Source of the DNA: Ideonella aquatica
Lineage (GTDB): Bacteria; Pseudomonadota; Gammaproteobacteria; Burkholderiales; Burkholderiaceae_C
Direction of reading: 5' to 3'
Assembly (NCBI RefSeq): GCF_018069755.1
Contig: NZ_JAGQDE010000001.1
Location: 310,001-374,000, forward strand
DNA: 64,000 nucleotides
In this document: piece by piece, positions 28,901 to 37,237 of the stretch
How positions within the stretch are numbered: position 1 is the stretch's first letter
How the letters are laid out: each line of letters opens with the position of its first letter
The notes under the pieces: generated by a model
What the model saw: the letters and a program-made list of their open reading frames with translations, nothing else
What the model was told of the DNA's origin: nothing
The model's database searches: none
Made by a program: the position numbers and the translations under genes

Positions 28901-29370
28901 TGGACCTGGCGATGCCCGGCATCGACGGCTGGGAGACCATCCGCCGCCTGCGCGCCCAGGGCCTGAGCCGGGCGCCGCTGGCGGTGGTCTCGGCCAACGC
29001 CTTTGATCGCGCGCTGGACCACGACGTGGACCTGCCGCCCGAGGACTTCCTGGTCAAGCCCGTGCGACTGGACGACCTGCTGGCCTGGCTGGAGCGGCGC
29101 CTGCAGCTGCAGTGGATAGCCGCGCCGCCGCCTACCGCGCCACCGCCACCGGCGCCCGAGACACCCCCGCCCGCTGCCGCGCTGCAGCGACTGAACGAGC
29201 TGGTGGGCCTGGGCTACCTGCGCGGCATCACCCAGGAGCTCGACCGCCTGGAGGCCGCGCACGCGGACAGCGCCGCCTTCATTGCACGATTGCGCGGCCT
29301 GGCGCGCGGCTTCCAGCTCGACGCGCTGGCCGACACCCTGAAGAAAGCCCTGAATGAGCCCGCCGTCTGA
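25987..29370 (+). CDS. NCS1-type transporter fused to hybrid histidine kinase/response regulator
   Basis: Membrane sensor of 1127 residues. Residues about 25-500 look like a full NCS1 (purine-cytosine/allantoin permease) carrier with some 12 membrane segments (TRGAGFGYLGSTVTS, LSFGAATTVGMALITQMGE, LKINVTNAYAGSLAWSNFFSR). A cysteine cluster with seven or more Cys follows at 508-548 (CLVCERDYE, CSLCC, CQDRC). Two more membrane segments span 580-632, then a HisKA domain with phospho-accepting His in AVSHELRTPLNS near 685, and a HATPase (NLLGNAVKF, GTGLGLTISRM). The receiver at 924-1050 has Asp in FMDLAMPGIDG, and a helical tail follows. It is divergent from ureA, and its end overlaps the response-regulator gene by 17 bases. 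It probably senses a nitrogenous solute. Confidence 0.88.
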   Translation: MDAATPPVAPRPQQVIPIRRDYNAWVASETLEDYALRFTPRSFRKWSPWRVANTAFGAASFLVLEAVGATLLVQHGFVNAFWAILATGLAIFLAGWPISVYAARHGVDMDLLTRGAGFGYLGSTVTSLIYASFTFIFFALEAAIMAYALELVADIPPAWGYLLCALVVIPLVAYGVTALSRLQVWTQPLWLAMLVLPYIAVLQAHPDWWQGLQGFSGQSGGAGFDLLSFGAATTVGMALITQMGEQVDYLRFMPEPRPGQRARWWLAVAAGGPGWVIPGVLKMLGGALLAWLALQQMVPPDRAVDPNQMYLLAWEQVLGHYHWAVAATAVFVVVSQLKINVTNAYAGSLAWSNFFSRATHSHPGRVVWMVFNLLIALMLMELSVFQALERVLGLFANLAISWLMAVVADLVINKPLGWSPKGIEFRRAYLHDINPVGVGAMGLASVLSMAAHLGAFGPLAQAFSALVAAVTAFCAAPAIAWATRGRYYLARDPAEDGGRYLGAALHRCLVCERDYEADDMAGCPAYGGPICSLCCTLDARCQDRCKPTPRISDAVWGRWRGALRRLLPRAWAGQVDTGLGQYLLMMAVLVPLLGGLAALLVRLARSGQDGYWQVFATMLLLAAVVAWWLVLAQRSRAVAQEETERQTDALVREIDSHRQTDLALQAAKRLADAANQAKTRYITAVSHELRTPLNSILGYAQLLGDDPAIPAQRRPAVEVIRRGGEHLLGLIEGTLDIARIESGKLRLDVRPMRLREAIRELVTLFEQQAQAKGIGFAVIGVDALPEAVRADERRLRQILINLLGNAVKFTRHGQVTLRAAYSGQMARFEVVDTGPGMDTAEVARVFEPFERGSAAGGSAAGGTGLGLTISRMLTGLMGGELTLDSTPGQGSIFRLKLFLPEVAGAHSAPAGRVRHAGYAGPRRTLLVVDNEEADRQLLADLLQPLGFTIEAAGSGEAALARLASLKPDAIFMDLAMPGIDGWETIRRLRAQGLSRAPLAVVSANAFDRALDHDVDLPPEDFLVKPVRLDDLLAWLERRLQLQWIAAPPPTAPPPPAPETPPPAAALQRLNELVGLGYLRGITQELDRLEAAHADSAAFIARLRGLARGFQLDALADTLKKALNEPAV

Positions 29371-30322
29371 GTCGCCCACCGACCTGCTCGATGCTGGCGA
29401 CGCCGACGTGGTGCTGGTGGTCGACGACGTGCCCGACAACCTGGCCGTGCTGCACGACGCATTGGATGAATCCGGCTACACGGTGCTGGTCGCCACCCAC
29501 GGCGAGGCCGCGCTGGAGCGTGCGCGCCAGGCCCGGCCGCACCTGGTGTTGCTGGATGCGGTGATGCCGGGCATGGACGGCTTCGAGGTGGCCCGTCGCC
29601 TGAAGGCCGATCCGGCCACCGCCGCCATCCCGATCGTCTTCATGACCGGCCTGACCGATGCCGAGCATGTGGTGCAGGCCTTTGCCGCCGGCGGCATCGA
29701 CTACGTCACCAAGCCGCTGCGCCCGCGCGAGGTGCTGGCGCGCATTGCCGCCCACCTGCGTGCCGCCCGCGCCCAGGCGCAGGCGCGCAATGCGCTGGAC
29801 GCCTTCGGCCACGCCACGCTGGTGCTGCGCCAGCGCGACGGCCGCCGGCTGTGGCAGACCGCGCTGGCCCGCCAGCTGCTGCGCGAGCACTTTCCCGAGG
29901 TGCCCGACGAGCAACTGCCCGCCCCGTTGCTGACCTGGGTGCAGGAGGTGGTGCCCGAGGCCGCCACGTCTGCGCCCACGCGCCAGCTACAAACGCCGCG
30001 CGGCCGCTTGACGCTGGCCCTGCACCCGATGGGCGAGGACGATGGCACGCCCGGCACCGACGGTGAATGGCTGCTGGTGCTGCGCGAGGCCAGCGAGGCC
30101 GCGCTGATGCTGGCCCTGGCCCAGGCCTTTCCGCAGCTCACCGCGCGTGAGCGCGAGGTGCTGTACTGGGTGGTCCAGGGCAAGACCAACCGCGACATCG
30201 GCGACATCCTGGGCACCAGCCCGCGCACCGTTCACAAGCACCTCGAGCATGTTTTTGAGAAGCTGGGTGTGGAAACCCGCACAGCGGCGGCGGGTGTGGT
30301 GATGGCGCGGATGGGGCGCTGA
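29354..30322 (+). CDS. Response regulator with receiver, novel middle domain and LuxR helix-turn-helix
   Basis: Cytoplasmic DNA-binding response regulator of 322 residues. The receiver spans about 18-135 with acidic pocket VVDDV, phospho-Asp68 in LLDAVMPGMDG, Thr98 and Lys120. A middle domain (about 147-245, DAFGHATLVLRQRDGRRLWQ) does not match a domain I can name and recurs in the protein at 19149-19721. The C-terminal LuxR-type HTH reads LTAREREVLYWVVQG followed by TSPRTVHKHLEHVFEKLGVE. It overlaps the transporter-kinase gene, so it is almost certainly the cognate partner. Likely targets are the urease and urea-transport genes, by proximity only. Confidence 0.9.
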   Translation: MSPPSESPTDLLDAGDADVVLVVDDVPDNLAVLHDALDESGYTVLVATHGEAALERARQARPHLVLLDAVMPGMDGFEVARRLKADPATAAIPIVFMTGLTDAEHVVQAFAAGGIDYVTKPLRPREVLARIAAHLRAARAQAQARNALDAFGHATLVLRQRDGRRLWQTALARQLLREHFPEVPDEQLPAPLLTWVQEVVPEAATSAPTRQLQTPRGRLTLALHPMGEDDGTPGTDGEWLLVLREASEAALMLALAQAFPQLTAREREVLYWVVQGKTNRDIGDILGTSPRTVHKHLEHVFEKLGVETRTAAAGVVMARMGR

Positions 30323-30364
30323 TCGGTAACATCTCGGTAACAAGACGTCGGGCAATCGGTAACA
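30323..30364 (+). promoter_or_regulatory. Three direct repeats TCGGTAACA in 11-bp phase before the BTAD regulator
   Basis: TCGGTAACA occurs at 30323-30331, 30334-30342 and 30356-30364, with start-to-start distances of 11 and 22 bp. Direct repeats on an 11-bp multiple are the characteristic binding pattern of SARP/OmpR-type winged-helix activators. The gene starting 45 bp downstream encodes a protein with such an N-terminal domain, so autoregulation is a reasonable inference. Confidence 0.7.
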
Positions 30365-30409
30365 CTTCGAAAGCCGGCGCGGCGTGCCGTCGTGACCGCT
30401 TGCCTGTCG

Positions 30410-33400
30410 ATGAACCCACCACCTGAATCCGCTCCCATCCGTCTGCGTCTGGGCCTGCGTCCCTCGCTGCTGTCCGCCGATGGGCAAGAGCTGGCGCTGT
30501 CGCGCAAGGATGCCGCGTTGCTGGCGATGCTCGCTGTTGAGGGCGCTTGCGCCAAGGACCATCTGGCCGCGATGCTGTGGCCCGACGCCGACAGCCAGCG
30601 CTCGCGCCTGAGCCTGCGCCAGCGGCGCTTTCGCCTGGCTCGGGCTGCGGGTGTGCCGGTGGTGGTGGGCGAGGACACGCTGAGCCTGAATCCCGCCGTG
30701 GTCACACAGCTGCAGGCCTTCGACGAACCGGGCGACGCATGGCCTGAGACCGAGCTGCTGGGCAGTCAGACCTTCGACGATTGCCCCGACTTTCAACGCT
30801 GGCTGCAGGGCGCCCGCCCGGCCTGGCGGCGCCGCATCACCACTCGGCTGGAGCAGCATGCCGAGGCGCTGGAGGCCGAGGGCCGACTGGTCGAAGCCCT
30901 GGCCTTGGCGCGCCGTCTGGCCGAAGACGAGCCCCTGTCCGACCGGGCGCACCGCCGCCTGATCTGGCTGCACTACCTGCGAGGTGACCTGGGCCGCGCG
31001 CTGGGCGAGTACAAGGCCTTCTGCGACCGTCTGGCCGAGGAGCTGGGTGAGCTGCCTGACGACGCCACCGGCGAGCTGGTGGCCCGCATTCGGCTGGGCG
31101 AGTTCAGCGATGCCGCAGCCCGCACGGCCCCCAGCGATGCCCCCCGGCAGTGGCCCTTCGTCGGTCGCGACGCCGAACTGGGCGCACTGCATCAGGCCTG
31201 GTCCGACCGCCGACCGATGCTGGTCGAAGGCATGCCTGGCATTGGCAAGACGCGTCTGATCGGTGAGGCGCTGCGCGCCCAGGCCGGCTGCTGCTGCCTG
31301 CATGTGCCGGTGTTCGCCGGTGAGCGTCACCGAACCTACGCCGTGCTGGCGCGTTTGTTGGCCAACCTGTGGCTGGGGCCGTCAGCGCTGAGGCCCCAGG
31401 GGCATCTTGACTTGCCTGATTGGGCCCGCAGCGAGCTGGCTGCGTTGTTGCCCGAGCTGCACCCCAAGCGCCAGGCCGAGCTGCGGCCGCTGGGCCTGCA
31501 GCGCGCGCTGGAGTGCGCGCTGTCCCAGGCCGGCCCCGATCTGGTGGTGATTGACGATCTGCAGCAGGCTGACCAGGCCACACTGGAACTGCTTCCCGCG
31601 CTCAGCCGCCCCGGCCTGCCGCCCTGGTGGCTGGTCTGTCGCAAAGGGGAGCGACCGGCGGAGATCGATGCCTGGCTGCAGGCGTCGCCGGCGCCGCAGG
31701 TGATCGAGCTGCAGCCGCTGGACCAGTCGGCCGTCGCCGTGTTGCTCGCCCATGCCTCACCCCATAGCGCCCCGAACGGCTCGGCGGCTTCCATCCTGCG
31801 CTCATCGGGCGGCGTGACCTTTCTGGTGGTGGAGCTGATCAAGGCGATGGCCGAGGGGCGCATGCCCGTCGGCGACGGCACGCCCCAGGGCGCTGCGCAC
31901 TTCATCCGCTCGCGCGAGGCCTCGCTGGATGCCACGGCTCGGCAGATGGCACGCACGGCAGCGGTCCTGCGTGCGCCGCTCACAGCCGCCGCCGCGGCCG
32001 CGATCTGGGACACGGCCGAAGCGCCCTGGCAGGAGGCTTTGCGACATCTGGAGGCGGTGCATTGGGTGGACGCGCAATTGCGCATGCACGACCTGGTGGC
32101 CAGCGCCCTGTATGAGGCCCTGCCACAGGCCGAGCGGCGCGCCTTGCATGCCCGCCTGGCGGCCTGGATGGAGCGCGAGGGTCACCCACCGGCCGATGCC
32201 GCCCAGCACCATGAAGCCGCCGGCCAGCCGGCGCAGGCTGCACCGTTGTTCGAGCGCGCAGCCGCCGAGGCCGCCCGGGCCTGCCGGGTGGCCGAACAAG
32301 CGTGTTTCCAGCGCAGTGCGGCCGAGGCTTGGCAGGCCTGCGGACGCCATGACGAGTCCTTCGAGGCGCTGCGCGCCAGCCTGGATCCGCTGCTGATGGG
32401 ACTGGGCGCCGAGGCCGCTTTGCCGGTGGCTCAGCAGATGCTGGCCCAGGCCCGTGGCCCGCTGCAGCATGTCCAGGCCCACATCGCGCTGGCAGAACTC
32501 GACAACCACCTGGGCCGCTATGCGGATGCCGACGCGCGCGCCGCCCGTGTGCAGCCCGTCGCCCAGTCGCTGCAGGATGTCGACGCCTGCATCCAGCTGG
32601 GGGCTCACCGCGCGTATGCGCTGGTGTCACTGTCCCGACTGGCCGAGGCCACCGAGATCCTGGCGCAGCTGGAGCCCCTGCTCGAGAAGGCCACCCCGCT
32701 GGTGCGCAAGGAGTACGTCGAGGCCCAGGCCGTGGTGTGCTGGCGTGCCGGCCAGCTGGGCCGCTGCGCCGAATACACCCAGACCGCGCTGGACCTGCAG
32801 TTGGCCTGCGGACGCTGGGCCGGTGCGCTGGTGCAGGCCAGCAATCTGGCGGCGATCCAGACCCTGCGTGGGCGCTTTCGCCAGGCCGATGAGCTGCTCA
32901 ATGCCAGCCTGGCGTGGCGAGACATGCTCGGGCCGCTGGAAGGCCACACCGTGGCCGGCCTGGACACGGTGCGGGCCTGGATCGACATTGGCCTGGGCCA
33001 CGCGGCCGATGCGCTGGCCACCGCCCGCCGCGCGCTGGGCTTCTACCAGGGCGCCAGCGCCTTGGACCGCATCGCGGCGCACGCCACCGAGACGCTGGCA
33101 CGCATCCACCTGGCGCTGGGTCAGGTGGATGAGGCCCGTGCGGTCCACGCCCCGCTGGCGGCGGTGCTGCTGCCGGTGCAGGGGACGCGTGGCTGGCTGC
33201 TGGCCGCGGCCATCGAACGGGCCGCCGGGGGCGACGCCCAGCCCGCGCTGGACCAGGCCGCGTCATTGGCCGCGCAGGCCAGCGATACGCGGCTGCTGCA
33301 ACTGAGGTTGGCGGCCGAGCGCCTGTGCAGCGGCCGCGAGCCGCCGTCGCCAGCGGATCTGGCGGCGGTCGAAGGCCAGGCCCTCGAGTGCGAGCAGGAC

Positions 33401-33892
33401 GCGCTGGCCGCACGCCTGGCCTGGCACCGCGTGGGCGTGTTGCTGGACCGGGGCGATGCTGCCGCGGCGGCCGAGCTGGCGCGCCGTCTGCTGGACAGCC
33501 CGGCCTGGCCCGAGGACATCCTGCCCTGCCACTGGCAGTGGCTGGGCGCGCTGACCCTGCAGCTCGTGGGCGACGCCCAGGCCCCGGTGTGGCAGCAACG
33601 TGCCGAGGCTGCGCTGGCACGCACATGCCAGGATCTGCAGGGGGGATGGCCCACGCCAGCCTGGCCACGCTTTGCCCATCTGCAGGCGGCGGTGGCAGCG
33701 TGGCCGGCGCCGACCGACCGCCTCAGCGCTTGTCCAGCACCAGACCGCGCCGCTCCAGCAGTGGCTCGAGGCGCGGCTCGTGGCCGACCAGGTGACGGAA
33801 CAGGTCCATCGCGTCCTCGCTGCCGCCGCGCGACAGCAGCTTGTCGCGCAGCGCATCGCCGTTCTCGCGTGTCAGGCCGCCGTTGGCCATGA
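30410..33892 (+). CDS. SARP/BTAD-type regulator with ATPase and TPR-like repeats
   Basis: Large cytoplasmic regulator of 1160 residues. An OmpR-like winged helix at about 10-95 (LSRKDAALLAMLAVEG, LLWPDA-like MLWPDADSQRSRLSLRQRRF) is followed by a bacterial transcriptional activation domain at about 105-235. A STAND-type ATPase follows, with P-loop VEGMPGIGKTRLIG near residue 275 and Walker B-like LVVIDDLQQADQATL. A long alpha-helical TPR-like section spans about 600-1095. The ATG at 30410 is preferred over the upstream GTG at 30392 because conserved sequence begins right after it. The last 56 residues overlap the convergent M3 peptidase gene and look non-native. The inducing signal is unknown. 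Confidence 0.85.
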   Translation: MNPPPESAPIRLRLGLRPSLLSADGQELALSRKDAALLAMLAVEGACAKDHLAAMLWPDADSQRSRLSLRQRRFRLARAAGVPVVVGEDTLSLNPAVVTQLQAFDEPGDAWPETELLGSQTFDDCPDFQRWLQGARPAWRRRITTRLEQHAEALEAEGRLVEALALARRLAEDEPLSDRAHRRLIWLHYLRGDLGRALGEYKAFCDRLAEELGELPDDATGELVARIRLGEFSDAAARTAPSDAPRQWPFVGRDAELGALHQAWSDRRPMLVEGMPGIGKTRLIGEALRAQAGCCCLHVPVFAGERHRTYAVLARLLANLWLGPSALRPQGHLDLPDWARSELAALLPELHPKRQAELRPLGLQRALECALSQAGPDLVVIDDLQQADQATLELLPALSRPGLPPWWLVCRKGERPAEIDAWLQASPAPQVIELQPLDQSAVAVLLAHASPHSAPNGSAASILRSSGGVTFLVVELIKAMAEGRMPVGDGTPQGAAHFIRSREASLDATARQMARTAAVLRAPLTAAAAAAIWDTAEAPWQEALRHLEAVHWVDAQLRMHDLVASALYEALPQAERRALHARLAAWMEREGHPPADAAQHHEAAGQPAQAAPLFERAAAEAARACRVAEQACFQRSAAEAWQACGRHDESFEALRASLDPLLMGLGAEAALPVAQQMLAQARGPLQHVQAHIALAELDNHLGRYADADARAARVQPVAQSLQDVDACIQLGAHRAYALVSLSRLAEATEILAQLEPLLEKATPLVRKEYVEAQAVVCWRAGQLGRCAEYTQTALDLQLACGRWAGALVQASNLAAIQTLRGRFRQADELLNASLAWRDMLGPLEGHTVAGLDTVRAWIDIGLGHAADALATARRALGFYQGASALDRIAAHATETLARIHLALGQVDEARAVHAPLAAVLLPVQGTRGWLLAAAIERAAGGDAQPALDQAASLAAQASDTRLLQLRLAAERLCSGREPPSPADLAAVEGQALECEQDALAARLAWHRVGVLLDRGDAAAAAELARRLLDSPAWPEDILPCHWQWLGALTLQLVGDAQAPVWQQRAEAALARTCQDLQGGWPTPAWPRFAHLQAAVAAWPAPTDRLSACPAPDRAAPAVARGAARGRPGDGTGPSRPRCRRATAACRAAHRRSRVSGRRWP

Positions 33893-35882
33893 GCCAGGCC
33901 ACGGTATCGGCGTCCAGCACCTCGCTCCAGATGTAGGCGTAGTAGCCGGCCGAGTAGCCGCCCATGATGTGGCTGAAGTAGGGCGTGCGGTAGCGCGGTG
34001 GCACGGGCGCGAAGTCCAGGCCTTCCTCCTTCAGCACGCGCGTCTCGAAGGCCATGACCTCCGCTGCGGCGGGCACCTCGTTGGCACGCAGCTGGTGCCA
34101 GCGCTGGTCCAGCAGGGCCGAGGCCAGGTAGGACGTGGTGATGTAGCCCTGGTTGAAGCGCTTGGCACCCGACACCTTGTCCAGCAGTGCGGCCGGCATC
34201 GGCTCGCCCGTCCGGTGGTGTCGGGCGTAGCTGGCCAGCACGCTGGGCCAGTAGGCCCAGACCTCGTTGACCTGCGAGGGGTACTCGACAACATCGCGCG
34301 GCACGCGGCCCAGGCTGGGGTAGCGACTGCGGTTGAACATGCCGTGCAGCGCATGGCCGAACTCGTGGAACAGCGTGTTCACCTCGTCCCAGGTCAGCAG
34401 CGTGGGATCACCCGCTGGCGGCTTGGGAATGTTGAGGTGGTTGGCCACCACGGGCGAGGTGCCTTCCAGCGGGTTATAGCGCACGTAGGCGTTCATCCAG
34501 GCGCCGCCGCGCTTGGTGGGTCGTGCGTACAGATCGGCCAGAAAGATGGCGAGCTGCTGGCCCTTGCTGTCGAAGACGTCGTAGACCCACACGTCCGGGT
34601 GGTAGACCGGCAGGTCGGTGCGGCGCTTGAAGCTCAGGCCGTACAGCTGCCGGGCGGCAAAGAACACGCCGCGCTCAAGCACGTTGGTGATCTCGAGGTA
34701 GGGCCGCAGCTGGTTCTCGTCGAAGCCATGGCGGTCGGCGCGCAGCTTCTCGGCGTAGTAGGACCAGTCCCAGGCCTGCAACTCAAAGCGGGGCTGCTGC
34801 CGGGCGGCCTGGTCGCGGTCGATCAGGGCTTGCAGCTCGGCGGCCTCGGCCCGGGCGGCAGCCATGGCGGCCGGGGCCAGCCGGCGCAGCAGCGTGTTGA
34901 CGGTCTCGGGGGTGCGGGCGGTCTCGTCCTCCAGCACCTGCGCGGCGTGGGTGGGGTGGCCCAGCAGCGCGGCGCGCTCCTGGCGCAGCTGCATGACGCG
35001 CGACAGCAGACCGGTGGTGTCCTGGGCGTTGCCGCGGCTGCCGCGTGCCACCGAAGCCCGGTGCAGGCGCTCGCGCACAGCACGCTGGTGCAGCAGCGTC
35101 TCGGCCGGCTGGATCGTGGTGTTCTGCAGTGCGATCAGGTACTTGCCTGGCAGACCACGCTGGCGGGCGGCCTCGGCCGCCGCCGCCACCTCGCCTGGGC
35201 TCAGGCCGTCCAGCTCAGCCGCCGTGTCGACCACCAGCGCGGAATCATTGACCTCGGCCAGCACGGCCTTGTTGAAGCGCGCGCTCAGCGTGGCCAGCTC
35301 GGCATTGATGGCCCGCATGCGGACCTTCTGGTCGTCATTCAGCAGCGCCCCGGCCCGCACCATGTCGAGCCGCATGCGCTCAATCAGGCGGCGTGCCTCG
35401 GCGTTGGGTGCCGCGTGGTCGCGTTGGGCGTACAAGGTGTCGACACGGGCAAAGAGCCTGGGATTGAGCTGGATCGCATCGCGGTGTGCGGCCAGTCGCG
35501 CGGCGTAATCGCTCTGCAACTGCTGGCGGGCTGGATGGGCGTCGACGCCCAGCAGGCTGAACAGCAGCGTGGTGGTGCGCGACAACAGCCGGCCGGAGCG
35601 CTCCATCGCGACGATGGTGTTGTCGAAGCTGGGCGCCGCCGGGTTGTCGGCGATGGCCTGGACCTGGGCCTGCTGCTCGGCCATGCCGCGCTCCAGCGCG
35701 GGCGCGAAGTGCTCGTCGCGCAGGCGGTCGAAGGGCGGGTACTGCAGCGGCAAGGGGCTGGGGCTGAACAGCGGGTTGTCCGTGTCGGGCGATGGCAGAG
35801 CCTGCGCATCGGCGGTGCCCAGGCTGGCGATCACGGCCAGGAGCAGCAGGGGGCGCCAAGCTGGCAGGCGTGTGCAGAACAT
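33723..35882 (-). CDS. M3-family zinc metallopeptidase (oligopeptidase A/Dcp type), exported
   Basis: Peptidyl-dipeptidase/oligopeptidase of the thimet family, 719 residues. The zinc site is HEFGHALHGM with His506, Glu507 and His510, and the third ligand Glu lies in YPSQVNEVWAYW about 25 residues later. The conserved C-terminal GGYSAGYYAYIWSEVLDAD is intact. ATG 35882 gives a cleavable signal peptide (LLLLAVIASLGTADAQA), so the enzyme is probably periplasmic, as for Dcp-like relatives. It lies 7 bases after a small membrane-protein gene. Its 3' end lies inside the reading frame of the convergent BTAD regulator. Confidence 0.95.
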   Translation of the reverse strand: MFCTRLPAWRPLLLLAVIASLGTADAQALPSPDTDNPLFSPSPLPLQYPPFDRLRDEHFAPALERGMAEQQAQVQAIADNPAAPSFDNTIVAMERSGRLLSRTTTLLFSLLGVDAHPARQQLQSDYAARLAAHRDAIQLNPRLFARVDTLYAQRDHAAPNAEARRLIERMRLDMVRAGALLNDDQKVRMRAINAELATLSARFNKAVLAEVNDSALVVDTAAELDGLSPGEVAAAAEAARQRGLPGKYLIALQNTTIQPAETLLHQRAVRERLHRASVARGSRGNAQDTTGLLSRVMQLRQERAALLGHPTHAAQVLEDETARTPETVNTLLRRLAPAAMAAARAEAAELQALIDRDQAARQQPRFELQAWDWSYYAEKLRADRHGFDENQLRPYLEITNVLERGVFFAARQLYGLSFKRRTDLPVYHPDVWVYDVFDSKGQQLAIFLADLYARPTKRGGAWMNAYVRYNPLEGTSPVVANHLNIPKPPAGDPTLLTWDEVNTLFHEFGHALHGMFNRSRYPSLGRVPRDVVEYPSQVNEVWAYWPSVLASYARHHRTGEPMPAALLDKVSGAKRFNQGYITTSYLASALLDQRWHQLRANEVPAAAEVMAFETRVLKEEGLDFAPVPPRYRTPYFSHIMGGYSAGYYAYIWSEVLDADTVAWLMANGGLTRENGDALRDKLLSRGGSEDAMDLFRHLVGHEPRLEPLLERRGLVLDKR

Positions 35883-35889
35883 CGCGGCC

Positions 35890-36234
35890 TCAGTGGGGGG
35901 GATGGTCGGGGCCATGGGCGGCGCGGCGGTCCATCGGGTAGGCATCGGCCACATAGGCCGGGCCCTTCATCACCATCACGATGAACGCGCCAATGGCCAC
36001 CGTCAGCACCCCGTTCCAGTGCAGGAACAGCAGGCCCAGCACCCAGTGGTCGACCGTGTTGAGCGCGAAAGTCTCTGCGGCGAGGTCCGCGCCCAGCAGC
36101 CGCACCAGCAGCGAGGGCAGCATCAGCAGCAGCGAGCCCTGCCAGAGTGCCTTGGGCAGCAGGCGAAGGATTCGGCGCTCCAGGCCAGGTGGGGTGCGCT
36201 GGCCGCCGGGCAGGCGCTGGAAGGCATCGACCAT
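35890..36234 (-). CDS. Small two-helix membrane protein
   Basis: Protein of 114 residues that I do not recognise by function. It has an N-terminal basic amphipathic part (GLERRILRLLPKAL), a first hydrophobic segment (SLLLMLPSLLVRLLG), a second (HWVLGLLFLHWNGVLTVAIGAFIVMVM) and a His/Pro-rich C-terminus. The start at 36234 follows the MerR stop by 16 bases, and the M3 peptidase begins 7 bases after its stop. The three probably form one transcript led by merR. Longer in-frame starts would intrude into merR. Confidence 0.7.
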   Translation of the reverse strand: MVDAFQRLPGGQRTPPGLERRILRLLPKALWQGSLLLMLPSLLVRLLGADLAAETFALNTVDHWVLGLLFLHWNGVLTVAIGAFIVMVMKGPAYVADAYPMDRRAAHGPDHPPH

Positions 36235-36250
36235 GGGGGTACCTTGGGGG

Positions 36251-37237
36251 TCAGGGCAGGGGCAGGCCCTCGTGGCGCGCCAGGCGCTCCAGGGCCGATT
36301 CGAACAGCGCGCGCGAGGCGCCGGCCACCTGCTGCAGATAGGCATGCAGGCGGGCGTCGGCGCTGTCGCGGTGGGCACAGGCCGCACTGTAGGCCTCGAA
36401 GCTGGAGAGCTGCATCAGCAGTTCCGCCACATGGCGCGGGCATTCGCAGGCCAGCGTCGGCGACAGGCCGGCGATGCGGGTGAGGGTGGCGTCGTCGTAG
36501 CGGCGCGGTGCCAGGGCGGCGCTGAGGGCCGGCGGGGGCGCTGCCGGGGGCGGGTTGTCGCGTGCCGGCAGACTGTCCAGCAGCGCCGCCAGCCAGCGGC
36601 CCAGTGCCGGGTCGTCAGCGGGCTCGCGCAGCGTGGCCACGTCGGCGTCAGCCAGCGCCAGCGTGGCGGCCGAGCTGGCGTAGCGGTAGACCACGGCCAC
36701 CCGGCGTGCGCCGCAGGCCTGGCGCGCTGCAGCCAGCTCGGGCGGCAGCGCAGACGGCAGCGTCGGGGCGTGCCACAGCAGCAGCTCGGCGCCAGCAGCC
36801 GCCCGCAGCGCGTCCTGCAGTGAGGCATAGGCCGCCACTGACGGCACCGTCGGCAGCAGCGCTCGGGTCACCGCGGGGCGCTGCAGCCGCGCCGCCAGGG
36901 CCGTGCCCACCACCGCCACGCGGGGTGCAGGCCTGCGCAGGCGAGCGGCCGGGGTTGGTGCCTGCTGGGCCAGGCGCTGCAACTCGGCCGAACTCAGCGC
37001 CGCGATCGAGCCGATCGCATGGCCTTGGCCGGTCAGTTGCCGCAGCAGCAGCAGCCGCTGCACATCGGCCGGCGCATACAGCCGGTGACCCGAGGGCGCT
37101 GTGGCCGGCTTCACCGCCTGGTGGCGCTGCTCCCAGATGCGCAGCGTGGCCACCGGCATGCCGGCCAGGCGGGCCACCGCGCCGCTGCGCAAACCGGGCG
37201 CACTGTCGGTGGGGGAGGGCAAAGGGCGTGGCGGCAT
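36251..37237 (-). CDS. MerR-family regulator of the photolyase island
   Basis: Transcriptional regulator of 328 residues. The N-terminal MerR winged helix is SGAVARLAGMPVATLRIWEQ followed by SGHRLYAPADVQRLLLLRQL (about residues 20-75). The rest is unlike metal-sensing MerR proteins and resembles the long MerR proteins (LitR/CarH-like in size) that accompany photolyase genes in Burkholderiales. The late segment CECPRHVAELLMQLSSFEAY is characteristic of that group. I do not see a clear cobalamin-binding ExxH motif, so light sensing by B12 is not supported. It is divergent from the DUF2256/photolyase operon. Confidence 0.85.
   Translation of the reverse strand: MPPRPLPSPTDSAPGLRSGAVARLAGMPVATLRIWEQRHQAVKPATAPSGHRLYAPADVQRLLLLRQLTGQGHAIGSIAALSSAELQRLAQQAPTPAARLRRPAPRVAVVGTALAARLQRPAVTRALLPTVPSVAAYASLQDALRAAAGAELLLWHAPTLPSALPPELAAARQACGARRVAVVYRYASSAATLALADADVATLREPADDPALGRWLAALLDSLPARDNPPPAAPPPALSAALAPRRYDDATLTRIAGLSPTLACECPRHVAELLMQLSSFEAYSAACAHRDSADARLHAYLQQVAGASRALFESALERLARHEGLPLP

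Noticed and set aside
36251-37237. Cobalamin-dependent photoreceptor (CarH/LitR) assignment for the MerR protein
   Set aside because: The HTH and size fit, but I could not find a convincing B12-binding ExxH segment, so only a MerR-type regulator is called.
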